Of a stretch of DNA of 64,000 nt, positions 1 to 11,130 are shown in pieces; the stretch's first letter is position 1, and the number at the start of each line of letters is the position of its first letter. Where the stretch lies: contig JABAKD010000023.1 in NCBI GenBank assembly GCA_012845835.1, positions 6,771,147 to 6,835,146 of the forward strand, written 5' to 3'. A model generated the notes under the pieces. That model did no database searches and had not been told where the DNA came from. It saw only the letters and a program-made list of their open reading frames with translations. Position numbers and translations under genes: made by a program. This DNA comes from Undaria pinnatifida (lineage: Eukaryota; Sar; Phaeophyceae; Laminariales; Alariaceae).

Positions 1-1385
1 CAACACCTGGAACGTCAGTCGATCACAACACCGGAAAGTCAGCCAATCACAACACAAAAGACTCAGCCAATCAAAAAGAGCGTAGGAAAGTTAGCCAATC
101 ACAACACAGGAAAAGGCAGCCAATCGCAAAACGGCGAAAGGCAGTCAATCACAACACAGGAAAATAAGCCAATCACAACACAGGAAAACAAGCCAATCAC
201 AACATACAAAGGAAGGCCAGCCAACGACAGTAGTACAGAAACGATTCCTTTCGCAAGTTTCAGAACAAAAAGACATGATGCGTTTAGCACGTCACACAAT
301 AGGGGAAGCAAACCACACACAATAGGGGAAGCAAACCACACACAATAGGGGAAGCAAACCACACACAACGTATTTCACGAAACGCAAAAACAAAATAGGG
401 ATGGGCATAACGGCGCGATTTTTTTTTACGCGTAACCAATTTTGATGGCCGTGAAATAACATTTTTCCCGTAAAGTTCTTGTGCCCAACCCCGTGCCCCC
501 AACATGTAGAAACGCCACCTTGGACAGGTGGAAACCCAACAAATTCATACATGCCCTTACGACCATACCCGGTATTATATTAAAGCCTTTTTTTCTCGCA
601 CAATGTATCTTCCACCATGTCTTCTATGATACACACGGGAGGGGGAACGCACAGCTGTACGCGCCGACCTAGCTGTACAGCACGCAATATGAAGCCGGAA
701 AGGGCGAAAGTAAAGCGCACTAAACACAATGGCGACACGCCGCATAGTTGCTTCTGTGCACCACCTTGCAAATGCACCACGACCGGTAACAGTACTGGGC
801 GAGAACATGACAACAGTGTTCAACAGGCCGAACGGAGTTCCAGTGCAATATACTCTTCGAAGTATGTATGTATGCACAGGGGATATGAATATTTCATCCC
901 CGGAGAAAAAATCGCGAAAATCTCCTCACAGTTGACGTAGTTACGCACAAGTGCTACGAAGTTTTTTTTAGTTCCCGTATTTAAACGTAGCACTCGGATT
1001 ACTGTGCCGTCATGCCCATCCCTGAAAAAAACACACCACAAAAAAACATACGGCGAAAAACGCACACAAAAAACAAAACAAAAAACACAAAAAACGCAAA
1101 CACACAACAACACATAACAAAACACAAAAGCACAAAGGACAAAACAAGACTCCCAAAACCCTACAACCTTCACCCGCAATACGTGCGAGATCCAAGCACC
1201 ACACAGCTTGCAAAAGCTAAGTTTTTTATTAAAAGCAAGCTGAGTTATTATACAAACGACGGAATATTAGTATTCGATCTAACAGATCACAGCGTATTTA
1301 TGTTTTTGTTTTGTTTTGCAAAAACGACATGAAAAAAAAAAAAAAAAGCCACGCACCAAAACACAAAACACAAAAAAAAACTCAC
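1..1385. other. Intron (leftmost) with tandem repeats
   Basis: This lies 3' of exon 16 on the minus strand. Positions 1-240 hold degenerate ~27-bp units built on AGCCAATCACAACACAGGAAA, and 293-369 holds four ~21-bp units of ACACAATAGGGGAAGCAAAC. The stretch 1025-1140 is A/C-rich (ACACAAAAAAC-type). No exon for the rest of the HECT domain is visible here. Confidence 0.5.
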
Positions 1386-2471
1386 CTCTGCCTGCCGGCC
1401 GGCATGTCTCGGAGCCACGCTAGCCTCAACCGAGGTCCCTATCCTCCTCCTCCTCCTTCCCCACCAACCCCCCAAACCCTCACCCTCCCCCGCCCCCTGA
1501 CCCACATCCGCAACGCCCCCTCTACCGCCTGAACTCCCCCCTTCGGCTGGGTTAGTAGAAGAAGAGTGAGGAGAAGGTTTGGGCTGGTTCTGGTTCTGTT
1601 TTTGGTTCTGACTTTGAGCTTGGTTTTGGTTGGGGTGCGCCGAGGAACTCCCCCCGTCGTTTTCCCGGAAGGGGACGCGAGAATCCCGTCCCCGGGGGGG
1701 GATAGAAGAGCTATGTCCCCCCTCTTTTTCGACCTTACTCTTGCCCGCACCGTCCGAGCTAGGGAAGGAGTTGGCACCAACGGCGGTGCTGTCGCCACGC
1801 TTTTCCCCAACGTTGTTGTGGTTGGTACTGTTGTCGTTGACGATGCTGGTGCTGTTGTTGGTGGTGGTGTTGTTGCTGTGGTCGGTGTTGGTGTCGTCGT
1901 TGGCGTTGTTGGCGCTGTTGTTGGTGCTGTCCTTGTTGCTGTCCCTGACGTCGTTGGCGCTATTGTCGGTGTTGCCATTGTCGCTGCCACCAACGTTGAC
2001 ATCGCCATCCATACCGCTGTCGGCGACATCCATGGAGTCTCCCACCACCTCCCGGCCAACAACCGCCCCAACGCCACTACCACCACCACCTCCACTACCA
2101 CCCCCACCATCACCGCCGCGGGCTGCAGATTCTGCCCCTGCCGCCGCCACAGCCGCCGCCGCCGCCACAGCTGCTGCTTGTGCTGCTGCTGCAGCTGCTG
2201 ATTGCCTTCCCGAGACAATTCTGCCAGATTGTTTTTCCATCTCGTCTTCCGACACCGCTTCCTCCATCTCCTCCTCCTCTTCCCCCTCCTCCACTTCCTC
2301 TTCTTCCATCCCCTCCCCCTCCTCGTCCATTCCCTCCTCCTCCTCTTCCCCCTCTATTTCCTCCTCCAGTTCCTCCTCGTCAAGTTCCTCCTCCTCCACT
2401 TCCTCCTCCTCCTCTTCGTCATCGTCTTCTAGGCCTCGTCTTACGTCAGCGGCGAGATCCTCCTCCATCAG
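1386..2471 (-). CDS. UPL3-like: UPL3/TRIP12-like HECT E3 ligase, exon 16 (acidic/Asn/Gln insert in HECT N-lobe)
   Basis: 362 codons, phase 0 to 0. Acceptor GACCGCCCAG|CTGATG, donor CAGGCAGAG|GTGAGT. It reads LMEEDLAADVRRGLEDDDEE, a Glu tract of about 60 residues, Ala and Gly runs, an Asp/Asn/Thr/Ser-rich stretch, a Gln/Asn/Lys stretch and GRRRRRIGTSVEASVAPRHA. The whole exon is low complexity. In the family the first HECT helix is followed within 10-15 residues by L-E-(V/I)-(E/Q)-(Y/F)-x-x-E-V-G-T-G-L-G-P-T-L-E-F; that motif is not in this window, so this exon and the preceding tract make an insertion of more than 500 residues inside the N-lobe, or the exon is alternative. Confidence 0.62.
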
Positions 2472-2949
2472 CTGGGCGGTCAGTTAAGGAAAAAATTAAA
2501 AAATAAAACAGCCACAAAATAATAAAAAAGATCAGAACAGACTTGGAACAGACACAAAAAATAATAATGTACCTGGCAGAGTAACGAGGGCTGCCGGTAG
2601 GGACACGCCAGCAAACCAACTGGATTGCGAAGGCAATTGAGTATAATCGACACACCACGTGTATGAAAATGCGTGGAAGTGCGACGAGCATAAGCTTTAT
2701 TTTTTCCCATCCGCGCGAAGATTGAACAAAAAAAACAAAGAAACAGACACCAACCAACCAACCAACCAAACAACCAAACAACTCAAAACAAAAGCCGAAA
2801 ACATCCGAAAGAGTAGAGTCCAACAAAACACAACACAACAACTCAACCTAACACAAAAACACACCACAACGCAACACAGCAACAATGACAACAAGCAAAA
2901 TCAAGATATATTTATTACCCCCCTCCCCCCCCTCCAAGAGAAGCAAAAA

Positions 2950-3110
2950 GTGAAAAAAATTATGTATACCTGGTAGGGAAGAAACGTACCGAGCGCTCCT
3001 AACGGTGCAGGTGTCTCTATTAGGAGTAGGAACAGTGCTCCGTCTCCAAAGGGATGCGTGTGTGGGCAATGGTCGAACGACAAAGGCAAGCAACAAAAGA
3101 GTACCCCCAC
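2950..3110 (+). mobile_element. LINE 3' end fragment
   Basis: Matches the last ~150 bp of the LINE at 27.4-28.7 kb: TCTCTATTAGGAGTAGGAAC, then GTGCTCCGTCTC, GGCAAGCAACAAA-GAGTACCCCC. It sits in the intron just 5' of the exon 15 donor on the opposite strand. Heavily 5'-truncated. Confidence 0.7.
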
Positions 3111-3147
3111 CGCCCTTCCCCCCATCTCTGCCTCGTCCAAGTCTCAC

Positions 3148-3736
3148 CTCCACCTCGTCAAGCTCGCCCTCTCCGTCATCCTCCTCGTCCTCCTCCTCCC
3201 CTTCCCCCCCCATACCCCACATGCCTCCATCCTCTTCCTCCTCCTCCTCCTCCTCCTCTCCCACCCTCCATCCCTCCTCCTCTCCCTCTTCCTCTTCCTC
3301 CTCCTCCTCCTCCTCACGAGTAGTTCTTGCACCGAAGCCCAAACCACCCCCCACCCCCCCCCCGTCCACTACCATCCCCAAAGGCACTCGAAGAAGACCC
3401 CGCACGCCTCCCGTCATATTGAGAACCCCTGCTCGGTAGCGCCTGACTCCGCCTACCCCCGCTCCCACCACCACTACCACTGCGCGCCGCAGCTGACGAA
3501 CCGGCACCAATTGCACCGCGTGAAGCTCCGACGCCTCCACCACCACCCGCGGCAGCAGCAGCCGCAGCAGCAGCCGCAGCAGCAGCCGCAGCAGCAGCCG
3601 AAGCGCTGGATGATGACGATGGTTGGGGTGGGTGGGAAGAAGAAGGGCCTCTTGCCGGGGGGGGCTGCTGGCCGTTGATCAGCAGCCCAAACAGGAAGGT
3701 GGCCATCTCGAGAATGGAATCCCGGGATAAGAGGAC
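3148..3736 (-). CDS. UPL3-like: UPL3/TRIP12-like HECT E3 ligase, exon 15 (start of HECT N-lobe, frame break in homopolymer)
   Basis: Acceptor GCCACCCCAG|, donor GTGGAG|GTGAGA. It begins VLLSRDSILEMATFLFGLLI, which matches the first HECT helix of UPL3/TRIP12 (V-x-(V/L)-(S/N)-R-x-x-(I/L)-L-x-x-A). It then runs into Ser, Ala, Gly and finally Glu tracts. The opening frame stops at about 3316 (KNYS then TGA); the second, acidic frame continues to the phase-0 donor. The two are joined by a one-base change in a run of 10 C (3354-3363 on the plus strand). I read this as a homopolymer length error or polymorphism. An alternative is a donor at 3318 (TCTC|GTGAGG type), but its phase does not fit the next exon. 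Confidence 0.7.
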
Positions 3737-4810
3737 CTGGGGTGGCGACAATGCAAATGGTGGGTTGCGGGGTGGGGCTAGAATAGGGTAAGCAGAAGAA
3801 GAAAAAAAAACGGTCCTCTGCCGGACGGGGTATACAAGAACTGTAACTTAATAAAAACGTTCACAACTCAAGACAGATTACCGATCCCTGCTTGATGATC
3901 TAGATCAGGAGAAGATCTGTATGGTCTAGCTCATGTTAATAACGAGATTTCAGACGTTTTTTGGGATAACAAGCAATTTTTTTCTCTTCTTTTCTTCAAA
4001 AAGGTGATATGCCTCTATCTACACACACGACGATAGAGGTTCGCCGTCCCCCCCCCCTCTGCAAGGTTCTTGGCTTAACGCTTTCACTACTGGAAACCCT
4101 TTTCGGGGGACAAATTTTACTTGAAGTTAGTAGGGTCAGGGAGGGATTTGGGGGGCTCTAAAGGTGTTACGGAGCTCTAAGACGCCTCACCCAAACACTG
4201 CTGTATCATTTTAAGCAAACTGAAACTGCAATCCGATGAACAAAACCTGTGGCCAGGTGTACAAAACGGTCATTTTGCAAAACACCAATGACCTACTTCC
4301 GACGAAAGAGCCCCGTCAGATCCAGAAATCGTTTCGCCAAAAAGTGCCGCAGTATACAGAACCTCTTATCTATTTTAGTGTGCTTTTAAGGTTTCGCGCT
4401 GTGTGTGCACCGCCACGAATTTGTTTTCTACGCTTCGCCAACATGTTCGATTTGTTCTTCAGGTGAGCTATAGAGTCTGTTCCCGGCAACAGAAAAAAAT
4501 CGGCAGTAAATAAAGTGTGCGACACCAGAGTTCAAAACCTCCTATACCTGGGGCCAGGTTGGAAGTCTTACGTAAGGCAGGGGTGTGTCCCACGGTACAC
4601 TATTTTCATTACAAACGAGACCCATGCTCTTGCTTTCGCCTAAACCTCGAGCCTGAAAATTACTGACTTCCAAGTTATAATTCTTGAATACGTGCTGTCG
4701 CGTACTGCAAAACCCCTATCCCACCACAGCCTCAGTATGGATGAACACACAGTGAACCAAAACAATGAAAACACACCCACAAGACACACAACGTATCGAA
4801 CCAAACGCAC

Positions 4811-5008
4811 CGTGAGACGTCCAAGCCTGCCCAGCTGCCTCAACACCTCATGTAGTGGCAGTGAATCAGCTCCACCTTGCCCATTTCCAGCCGCAAGCGC
4901 TCCCCCTCCCCCTCCCCCTCCCCCCCGCCCTGGAACTCCCGGAGACTCGAGCCCAGACCCCAGAAGGGAGACGATCGGACTGTCTTCCTCCACCTTTTTC
5001 GCTTTTTC
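4811..5008 (-). CDS. UPL3-like: UPL3/TRIP12-like HECT E3 ligase, exon 14 (pre-HECT linker)
   Basis: 66 codons, phase 0 to 0. Acceptor ATGAAATTCAG|, donor CTCACG|GTGCGT. It reads EKAKKVEEDSPIVSLLGSGL, a Gly run, GQGGADSLPLHEVLRQLGRL and GRLT. Followed by the next exon (VLLSRDSILEMA) it reproduces the family order R-E-x-R-x-x-R-L-x-R-x-K-V-x-V-(S/N)-R-x-x-(I/L)-L that enters the HECT N-lobe. Gly codons come from a C8-type run on the plus strand. Confidence 0.78.
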
Positions 5009-5009
5009 C

Positions 5010-5500
5010 TGAATTTCATTGTTTGTGGTTCAGCGCATACAGCGCATACAAAGTTCCCGTTGTTTTTGCTTAGCACATACTTCGATTTATACCAGTACCA
5101 GGATATCGCGCGTATATTACACCAATTCAACACACAACTACCAAAAAATACACGTAGACCATCAGCGTCAATAGCATCGACCAAAGGACGTAGGAGCACA
5201 GAGCACACACCAGGTAAAAAACCACACAGGTGTAGTTTGTCTGCGTACCCTGTTCGTTATTCTGGCTCAGACTGACTCTACGATAACCCCCCCCAAAAAA
5301 AACCCAGCGCTTTTCTTTGACGAACATTACATGGCTGCTCGACGCGAGAAAGGCCGCTACCAAAAAACAGTCTCCATATATTTTGTTGTTTGCAAAGGAC
5401 TATCGAACCATGAGACGTCGGGGTGGCAAGAGGCATCGTATTCCGGGAGGCACGGCCGGGAGGGAGCTGGTTTTAAAACCGGTGGTTTCGTTAAAGAAAA

Positions 5501-5542
<42 letters not shown>

Positions 5543-7090
5543 GGCTACCGTAGAACGACTCCTTGAGCAGCCCATCGCATTATCTCCGCATTTTTTCCTT
5601 CTAAGGGTGGACGCGTGCTATTGATACTATAGGGGTACAAGGTAGCACTTTTCGTCTGAAATGATTTCTGGATGATGGGGGCGCTCCTTAACCCCCCCAA
5701 ATAATTCGTCGGAAACAATAAGCCATGTTGTTTTTTTCAGCACAATTCTTGTTTGTGTATCTCTTATAGGCCATGGGATTTATTGTTTCTTTCTCGTCGG
5801 GTACGTACAGCACGTTTTGTTTTTTTCTCCAAATCAGTTTAGTTGTTGGGTTAAGACATGTCTTAAGCTCCCAACAATTCAGGGGTAGTATTGGAAAAAA
5901 GGTGGTGAGGCCACCTCTATCGCTGCACGCGTCCCTTCTCCTTCCCTATTCGTAACCCAGATGCGGGGCCATTAAGCAGGCTATTCTCCCCCCCCATCCC
6001 CACTACGGCACGCGCCTTCCTTTTTCATCGCGAGAAGGGGTGTGCAGCACAATCCTCCCTGGTTGACTCGCGTCGAACTCAAGCGTGCACACGCCAGGCG
6101 CTACTATAACAAGATTAAGTCCTGCTGACGACGCCATGTATAATATCAACCATTGCAGTGGAGAAAAACAAGACATGGATATATGTATATGTATATATAT
6201 TATTTTTTTTCAACCAAAGAACAGGACACCTCCCATTGAGAAAAAATTCACCCACATAGTATATTACAAGTACCAACAACGTAGCTTGCAAAGATGAGTG
6301 TTGACCTGCAATTCGTCGAACTCACGGCGGACGTCCTTAACTTTTTTCACTTTTTAAATAAGGTTAAGGGGCTGTTACAGACACAGGCCACCCTTTGCAG
6401 GTCTCTCTGCTAGGCGGGTTCCACGTTGGTCACTCACTTGAACTAGATGGGCTCTGGTATTATTTCCACACACGCCACGTACGAGCCGAATAGCGTTCAA
6501 TTCGCGCGAGGCAAAAGCATCATCCCTTTTTTCCCTATATGCACATGCCTTCAAAGGCATGTGAAACCCTTGTGTATCTAGCCGTATCCCATATATTACG
6601 CCTTGTTAGGCTCCCAGGGGAAATATCATAACACTATCCGCAGTCAAGCTGGTTCAAAAAAAAGAAATCCGCAGTCAAGCTGGCTCAAAAAAAAGAAATT
6701 CACGGTTCATCCCACGATAGGAGTTGCCCTTTCGGGGGCAAACGCTTCTCACCGGATCAGCGCCCCAAGCGTGACAACAAGCATCCAATAGCATGGGAGC
6801 GTTACGAGACTATTTGTTGTTTTTTTTAGGACTATTAATACATAACGCACAGAAAAACGAAGGCAATCGAGTTCAATCGACACACGACGGATTGGTGTAT
6901 GAAAATACGTGCAAGTGTGGTGAGCTTACGCTTTATTTTTCCCTATCATCCGCCGGAGGATGAGAAAAAGAAGAAAAAAAAAAAAAAAAACTGGTTGGAG
7001 TGCGCGAACCGAATGCCTTCAAAGCCGTACTTCGGATGAGATATTGAGCTCCTCACGTTATGATAGGGAAACTTATGCCGTGTGCACACC
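5010..7090. other. Intron between HECT-gene exons 13 and 14
   Basis: Contains the 5290-5570 element with its G41 run, a TIR-element remnant (5626-5950), a TGAGTGTTGACC-type repeat (6280-6340), a 31-bp duplication CCGCAGTCAAGCTGG (6642-6702) and a truncated SINE-like 3' end (6855-6990). No coding sequence seen. Confidence 0.5.
5501..5541. repeat. Poly(G) run of 41
   Basis: An uninterrupted G homopolymer. The 210 bp upstream (5290-5500) recur in inverted orientation at 10435-10640, also with a G run nearby. Confidence 0.95.
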
Positions 7091-7094
7091 CCTA

Positions 7095-7184
7095 TTAACC
7101 CCTTTAGAGCCCCCGAACCCCTCCCCATACTAAATCCAAGTAATTTTGTCCCCAAAAACGGGTTTCCAGTTGTAAAGGGGTTAA
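7095..7184. mobile_element. TTAA-flanked MITE
   Basis: 90 bp including both TTAA. Begins TTAACCCCTTTAGAGCCCCC, ends GTTGTAAAGGGGTTAA. Terminal inverted repeat CCCCTTTA. A type copy of the family. Confidence 0.9.
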
Positions 7185-7279
7185 TAGCGTGGGATGAATC
7201 CATGGCAGGACTCGAAACAGCGACTTCGGATCTCTTTTCGCATAGTCAGCAGCATTACAAGTCTGCAAACACAGAATAC

Positions 7280-7432
7280 CTGAACGTGAGCGACTCCCCT
7301 TGCCATCCCGAAGGCGGTCTTCTTCAACAGCGAAAGCCGAACATCCAGCGAAAACAAGGATGGGAACTCCTGCGGCAGGCCCGCACACCAAGAAGGCAGA
7401 GAGCCTGAGCACAGTCCAAGAGGGTTGCACGC
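7280..7432 (-). CDS. UPL3-like: UPL3/TRIP12-like HECT E3 ligase, exon 13 (LCSGSLPSWC block)
   Basis: Exactly 51 codons, phase 0 to 0. Acceptor GATGCTCTGCAG|, donor GTTCAG|GTATTC. It reads ACNPLGLCSGSLPSWCAGLP, QEFPSLFSLDVRL, then KKTAFGMARGVAHVQ. In UPL3 and TRIP12 the same order occurs just before the HECT domain: (C/T)-(S/G)-G-(S/N)-(L/I)-P-(S/T)-W, a C-P-F-L-F-P-F-(D/E)-T-R core, then T-A-F-(G/D)-x-x-R-A. This is the single most diagnostic exon of the window. Differences from the usual core are P-S-L-F-S-L-D-V-R in place of P-F-L-F-P-F-E-T-R and the absence of the usual aromatic before T-A-F. Confidence 0.88.
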
Positions 7433-8097
7433 CTGCAGAGCATCATCGCCATCGCCATCCATCATCGCCATCGCCACCCATCATCGCCATCGCCGCACAT
7501 CATCGCCATCGCCACCCCCCAACCCCCCCCGCCACCGCCACCACCAGCCGCAATCATCAACAGCAGTTCACCAGCAGCAGCGATCACAGTAAATGTGCAG
7601 GAAAACAACGAAAACATCCACAGGAAACAACAAAAAAGGGTGTCAAGGGTTAAACAAAGATGAGTAAAAAAATATATAAACAAGCCAAACTTTTCACACG
7701 CGATGATCTAGATCTTTCAAGGGAAGATCTGTATGAACTATACAGCTCATGTTACCGCGTAGGGGCGATATACGACCTGCATCATCCACCGCCTTCTTCC
7801 CAAGGTTGGACGCGTACTCTACACGTTGTTCTCACATCAACTCGAATAAAAACTACTCCGTGGTCACAGGACAGGCTTCAAGTCACTCTGGAGAGGAAGA
7901 ATACCCCACGGGGAAAAAAGAAAAAATCTACCCAAGATAGGGTTTCACATTGTGGACCAGGCGTTTTCTGACCGGCTGAGCTCCTGAAGCGTGGAACTTT
8001 CTGCTAGAGTACGGTAACTCTACGAGAACATGTCTTGTCGTAGGACTAGCGCATAGAAAAGCTGGTCGGATTGCGCGAACGAACGTCGACACGAGCC

Positions 8098-8345
8098 ACA
8101 ACAGCGGTAGTAGCACTTTTTTTCGTCTGAAACGATTTCTGAACGACGGGGCTCCACAACCCAAAATCGTCCGAAAAAATAGGCCATTCTTTTTGCACGA
8201 TTCTCGTCGAGCGTATTTACCTAGGCCATGGGATTTTTTATCCGGTAGCAGTCGACTTTCCTTAGAAAAATAGTTCTTGGGAGAGGTCTTACGCTCCTGG
8301 AGTGTGGCAAACCTCGAGAAAAAACGTGGTGCACCTCTATCTTCG
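8098..8345. mobile_element. TIR element, CGTGCTACGATAGAGGT family, degenerate
   Basis: GTAGCACTTTTTTTCGTCTG at the left, TACCTAGGCCATGGG-type centre, GTGGTGCACCTCTATCTTCG at the right. Confidence 0.65.
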
Positions 8346-8815
8346 GGGAGAAATTGAGCTAGCTCCCCATGTTGGGAGCGAAGAAAATTCTTAGAATCTG
8401 CTGCACCCCCCCCCCCATTCCCGTAGACCCGTTGTTAACAGGATGTGACAAAAAAATGCCCACGAAAAAAGAAAAAAGAAGGAAAAAAAACACACACACA
8501 CATGACCTTTCAGGCGAGCTTCTCCTACGCTACGACTGCTGTGCATTCGATTGAGGCTCTGTAAACCTGGCAAAAGACCATACAACACGACACAAAAAAC
8601 TTGAGTCAAGTTAACGCTATTGCAAAGAAAAAAAAAAAAAAAAAAGTCGGGGGTGTGCTTTTCAGCCCGCTTTTTCGTTCGATCAAGGTCATCCTGCTAA
8701 CAGAGCAGTGGATCTCCGTCAATAGCGTGGGATGACTCTTGTGCAGGTCCTGGGCATATCATCTCATAGCAACAGAATGACGCGTGCTACGATGGAGGTG
8801 CACCACTTTACGAGA

Positions 8816-9450
8816 TTAACGCGTTTACAGCTGGAAACCCGTTTTACGTACAAAATTACATTGAACTGGTTTAGGGAGGGGTTTCGGGGCTCTAAAAGGG
8901 GTTGTCTTCACCTTAGGAGTTTAACGCCTATACAGCTAGAAATCCATTTTGGGGACAAGATTACTTGGATGTAGAATAGGGAGGGGTTTTTAGGGAGGGG
9001 TTTTAGGGCTCTAAAAGGGGTGTTTTCACTTAATATAGGAGCTTAACGCCTTTACAGCTGGAAACCCGTTTTACGTACAAAATTACACTGAATTAGTATA
9101 GGGAGGGGTTCAGGGTTCAAAAAGGGGTTGTCCTCACCTTAAGAGGTTAACGCCTTTACAGCTGGAAACCCATTCTGGGAACAAAATTACTTGGAATTAG
9201 AGTAGGGAGGGGTTTTTAGGGCTCTAAAAGGGGTGTCCTCACTCTAGGAGCTTAACGCCTTCACAGCTGGAAACCCGTTTTGGGGACAAAATTACTTGGA
9301 ATTGGAATAGGGAGAGGTTTTAGGGCTCTAAAAAGGGTGTCCTCACGTAATAAAGGAGTTTAACGCCTTTACAGCTGGAAACCCGTTTCGGGGACAAAAT
9401 TACTTGGAATTAGTACAGGGAGGGGTTTTAGGGCTCCAAAAGGGCCAAGA
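8816..9450. repeat. Head-to-tail array of six or seven MITE copies
   Basis: Minus-oriented copies (TTAACGCCTTTACAGCTGGAAACC ... GGGCTCTAAAAGGGG type) follow each other about every 100-115 bp, joined by short CTCACTTTAGGAG-like spacers. Confidence 0.85.
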
Positions 9451-9570
9451 CCTCTCCCCCCCAAAAAATGATCTTGGAGAAAATAAAAACTGCTACAAGC
9501 ACTACTGGATGAAAAATCCCATGGCCCCAAGTAAACGACAAAAATCATGCAATTAAAATCACCAATTTCC

Positions 9571-10043
9571 GACGATTTTGGGTCAAGGAGCCCCGTCATT
9601 CGGAAACCATTTCCGTCAAAAAACGGTATACCTTACTACCTCTACACCGTAGCACGCGGCATTTCCGACGATTTTGGGCTACGGAAGTCCCGTCATTCAG
9701 AAACCATTTCAGCCAAAAAACGGTATACCTTACTACCTCTACACCGTAGCACGCGGCATTTCCGACGATTTTGGGCTACGGAAGTCCCGTCATTCAGAAA
9801 CCATTTCAGCCAAAAAACGGTATACCTTACTACCTCTACACCGTGGCACACGGCATTTCCGACGGTTTTGGGTTAAGGAGTCCCGTCAATCAGAAACCAT
9901 TTCAGCCAAAAAACGGTATACCTTACTACCCCAATACCGTAGCACGCGGCATTTCCGACGGTGTTGGGTTAAGGAAGCCCCGTCATTCAGAAACCATTTC
10001 AGCCAAAACACGGTATACCTCAATACCTGCATACCGTAGCACT
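9571..10043. repeat. 97-bp tandem array (five units) derived from a TIR-element end
   Basis: GACGATTTTGGG (or GACGGTTTTGGG, GACGGTGTTGGG) recurs at 9571, 9667, 9764, 9861 and 9957. The unit contains AACGGTATACCTTACTACC and CACCGTAGCACGCGGCATTT, that is, the last third of the CGTGCTACGATAGAGGT family. Confidence 0.92.
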
Positions 10044-10168
10044 TGTCAAATGCAGCAGGATCAAAAATCATCATCTATCACTATCCGGCCCGCGGGTCGG
10101 ATCAGGAGACTATGTAAAAAACTCGGGGGTTTGAGCCGGGTCGGTCAAGAGATAATCAAATACAAGTA

Positions 10169-10362
10169 TAATGGGTCGGATCGGGTCGGGTCGGGTCGGG
10201 TCGGGTCGGGTCGGGTCGGGTCGGGTCGGGTCGGGTCGGGTCGGGTCGGGTCGGGTCGGGTCGGGTCGGGTCGGGTCGGGTCGGGTCGGGTCGGGTCGGG
10301 TCGGGTCGGGTCGGGTCGGGTCGGGTCGGGTTGGGTCGGGTTGGGTCGGGTCGGGTCGGATC
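10169..10362. repeat. (GGGTC)n pentanucleotide microsatellite
   Basis: About 38 uninterrupted or nearly uninterrupted copies of GGGTC. Frames through it on all strands are spurious. It is flanked by degenerate GGGTCGG sequence (10085-10420). Confidence 0.95.
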
Positions 10363-10739
10363 ACGAGGTTATCAAACTCTAACGGGTCGGCTCAGGTCAC
10401 CCTGTTCTGATCCGACTTGGGGTCGTCCTACGGTAGCGCCCCCAACTCTCATTGACGAAATCGCCGGTTTTGAAACCAGCTCCCTCCCGGCCGTATCTCC
10501 TGCAACACGGCGCCCCTTGCCGCCGCGACGTCATCGTTCGATAGGACTTCGCAAACAATAAAACATGTGAAGATTATATTTTTTCGGCGCACCCTTCCTC
10601 GCGTCGAGCAGCCAAGAAACGTTCGTCAAAGAAAGTCGCTGGGGTTTAGGGGGAGGGGGGGGGCTATCGTAGAATCAGTCCTCGCGAGAACAGTCCTGAT
10701 CTGTATGATATAGTAATATATCATGATCTGTCCCACCAA

Positions 10740-11130
10740 CTAGCTATTAGTCGGATATTAGTCGCTCCCTGGAGGTGCCGACTATCCAACTTGCTGAATT
10801 TCCATACTTGTAGGAAGGAGTGCTTAACGCCTTTACGACTGGAAACTCTTTTTGGGGACAAATTTGAAGTTAGTATACTCGTAGGGAGGGATTTGGGGGC
10901 TCAAAAGGGGTTAATGCAGGCTGCATTTTTCCGTTTTTTGGGCAGGCACTCCCCTGCGGGGTGGGGGGGGAACTTGGATCGCTTCGCTCGCCCGGCTCAA
11001 GTCGGTAAGTCGGCTGGCCATCAGCTGGTTTCACACGCCGACTTGCCGAGTAAAGCCGGTTAGTTGGCGTACGGCACTTACCGGGTACTGATTAGTCATT
11101 AGTCGTCAAATATTGCCGACTCACAGCCCT
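10740..11130. mobile_element. TIR element, GAGCTGTGAGTCGG family, partial with MITE
   Basis: Shares AGGTGCCGACTATCC and GGCCATCAGCTGGTTTCAC with 58.9 kb and ends TATTGCCGACTCACAGCCCT. A MITE copy lies at about 10823-10910. Confidence 0.5.

Noticed and set aside
1012-1332. Lys/Asn/Thr-rich plus frame
   Set aside because: A/C-rich intron sequence (ACACAAAAAAC runs), with no splice sites or conserved residues.
2848-3546. Acidic minus frame as an independent gene
   Set aside because: Better explained as the second half of exon 15 after a one-base homopolymer break.
10110-10382. Gly-Ser-Gly-Arg-Val or Arg-Pro-Asp-Pro-Thr repeat proteins
   Set aside because: Translations of the GGGTC microsatellite.
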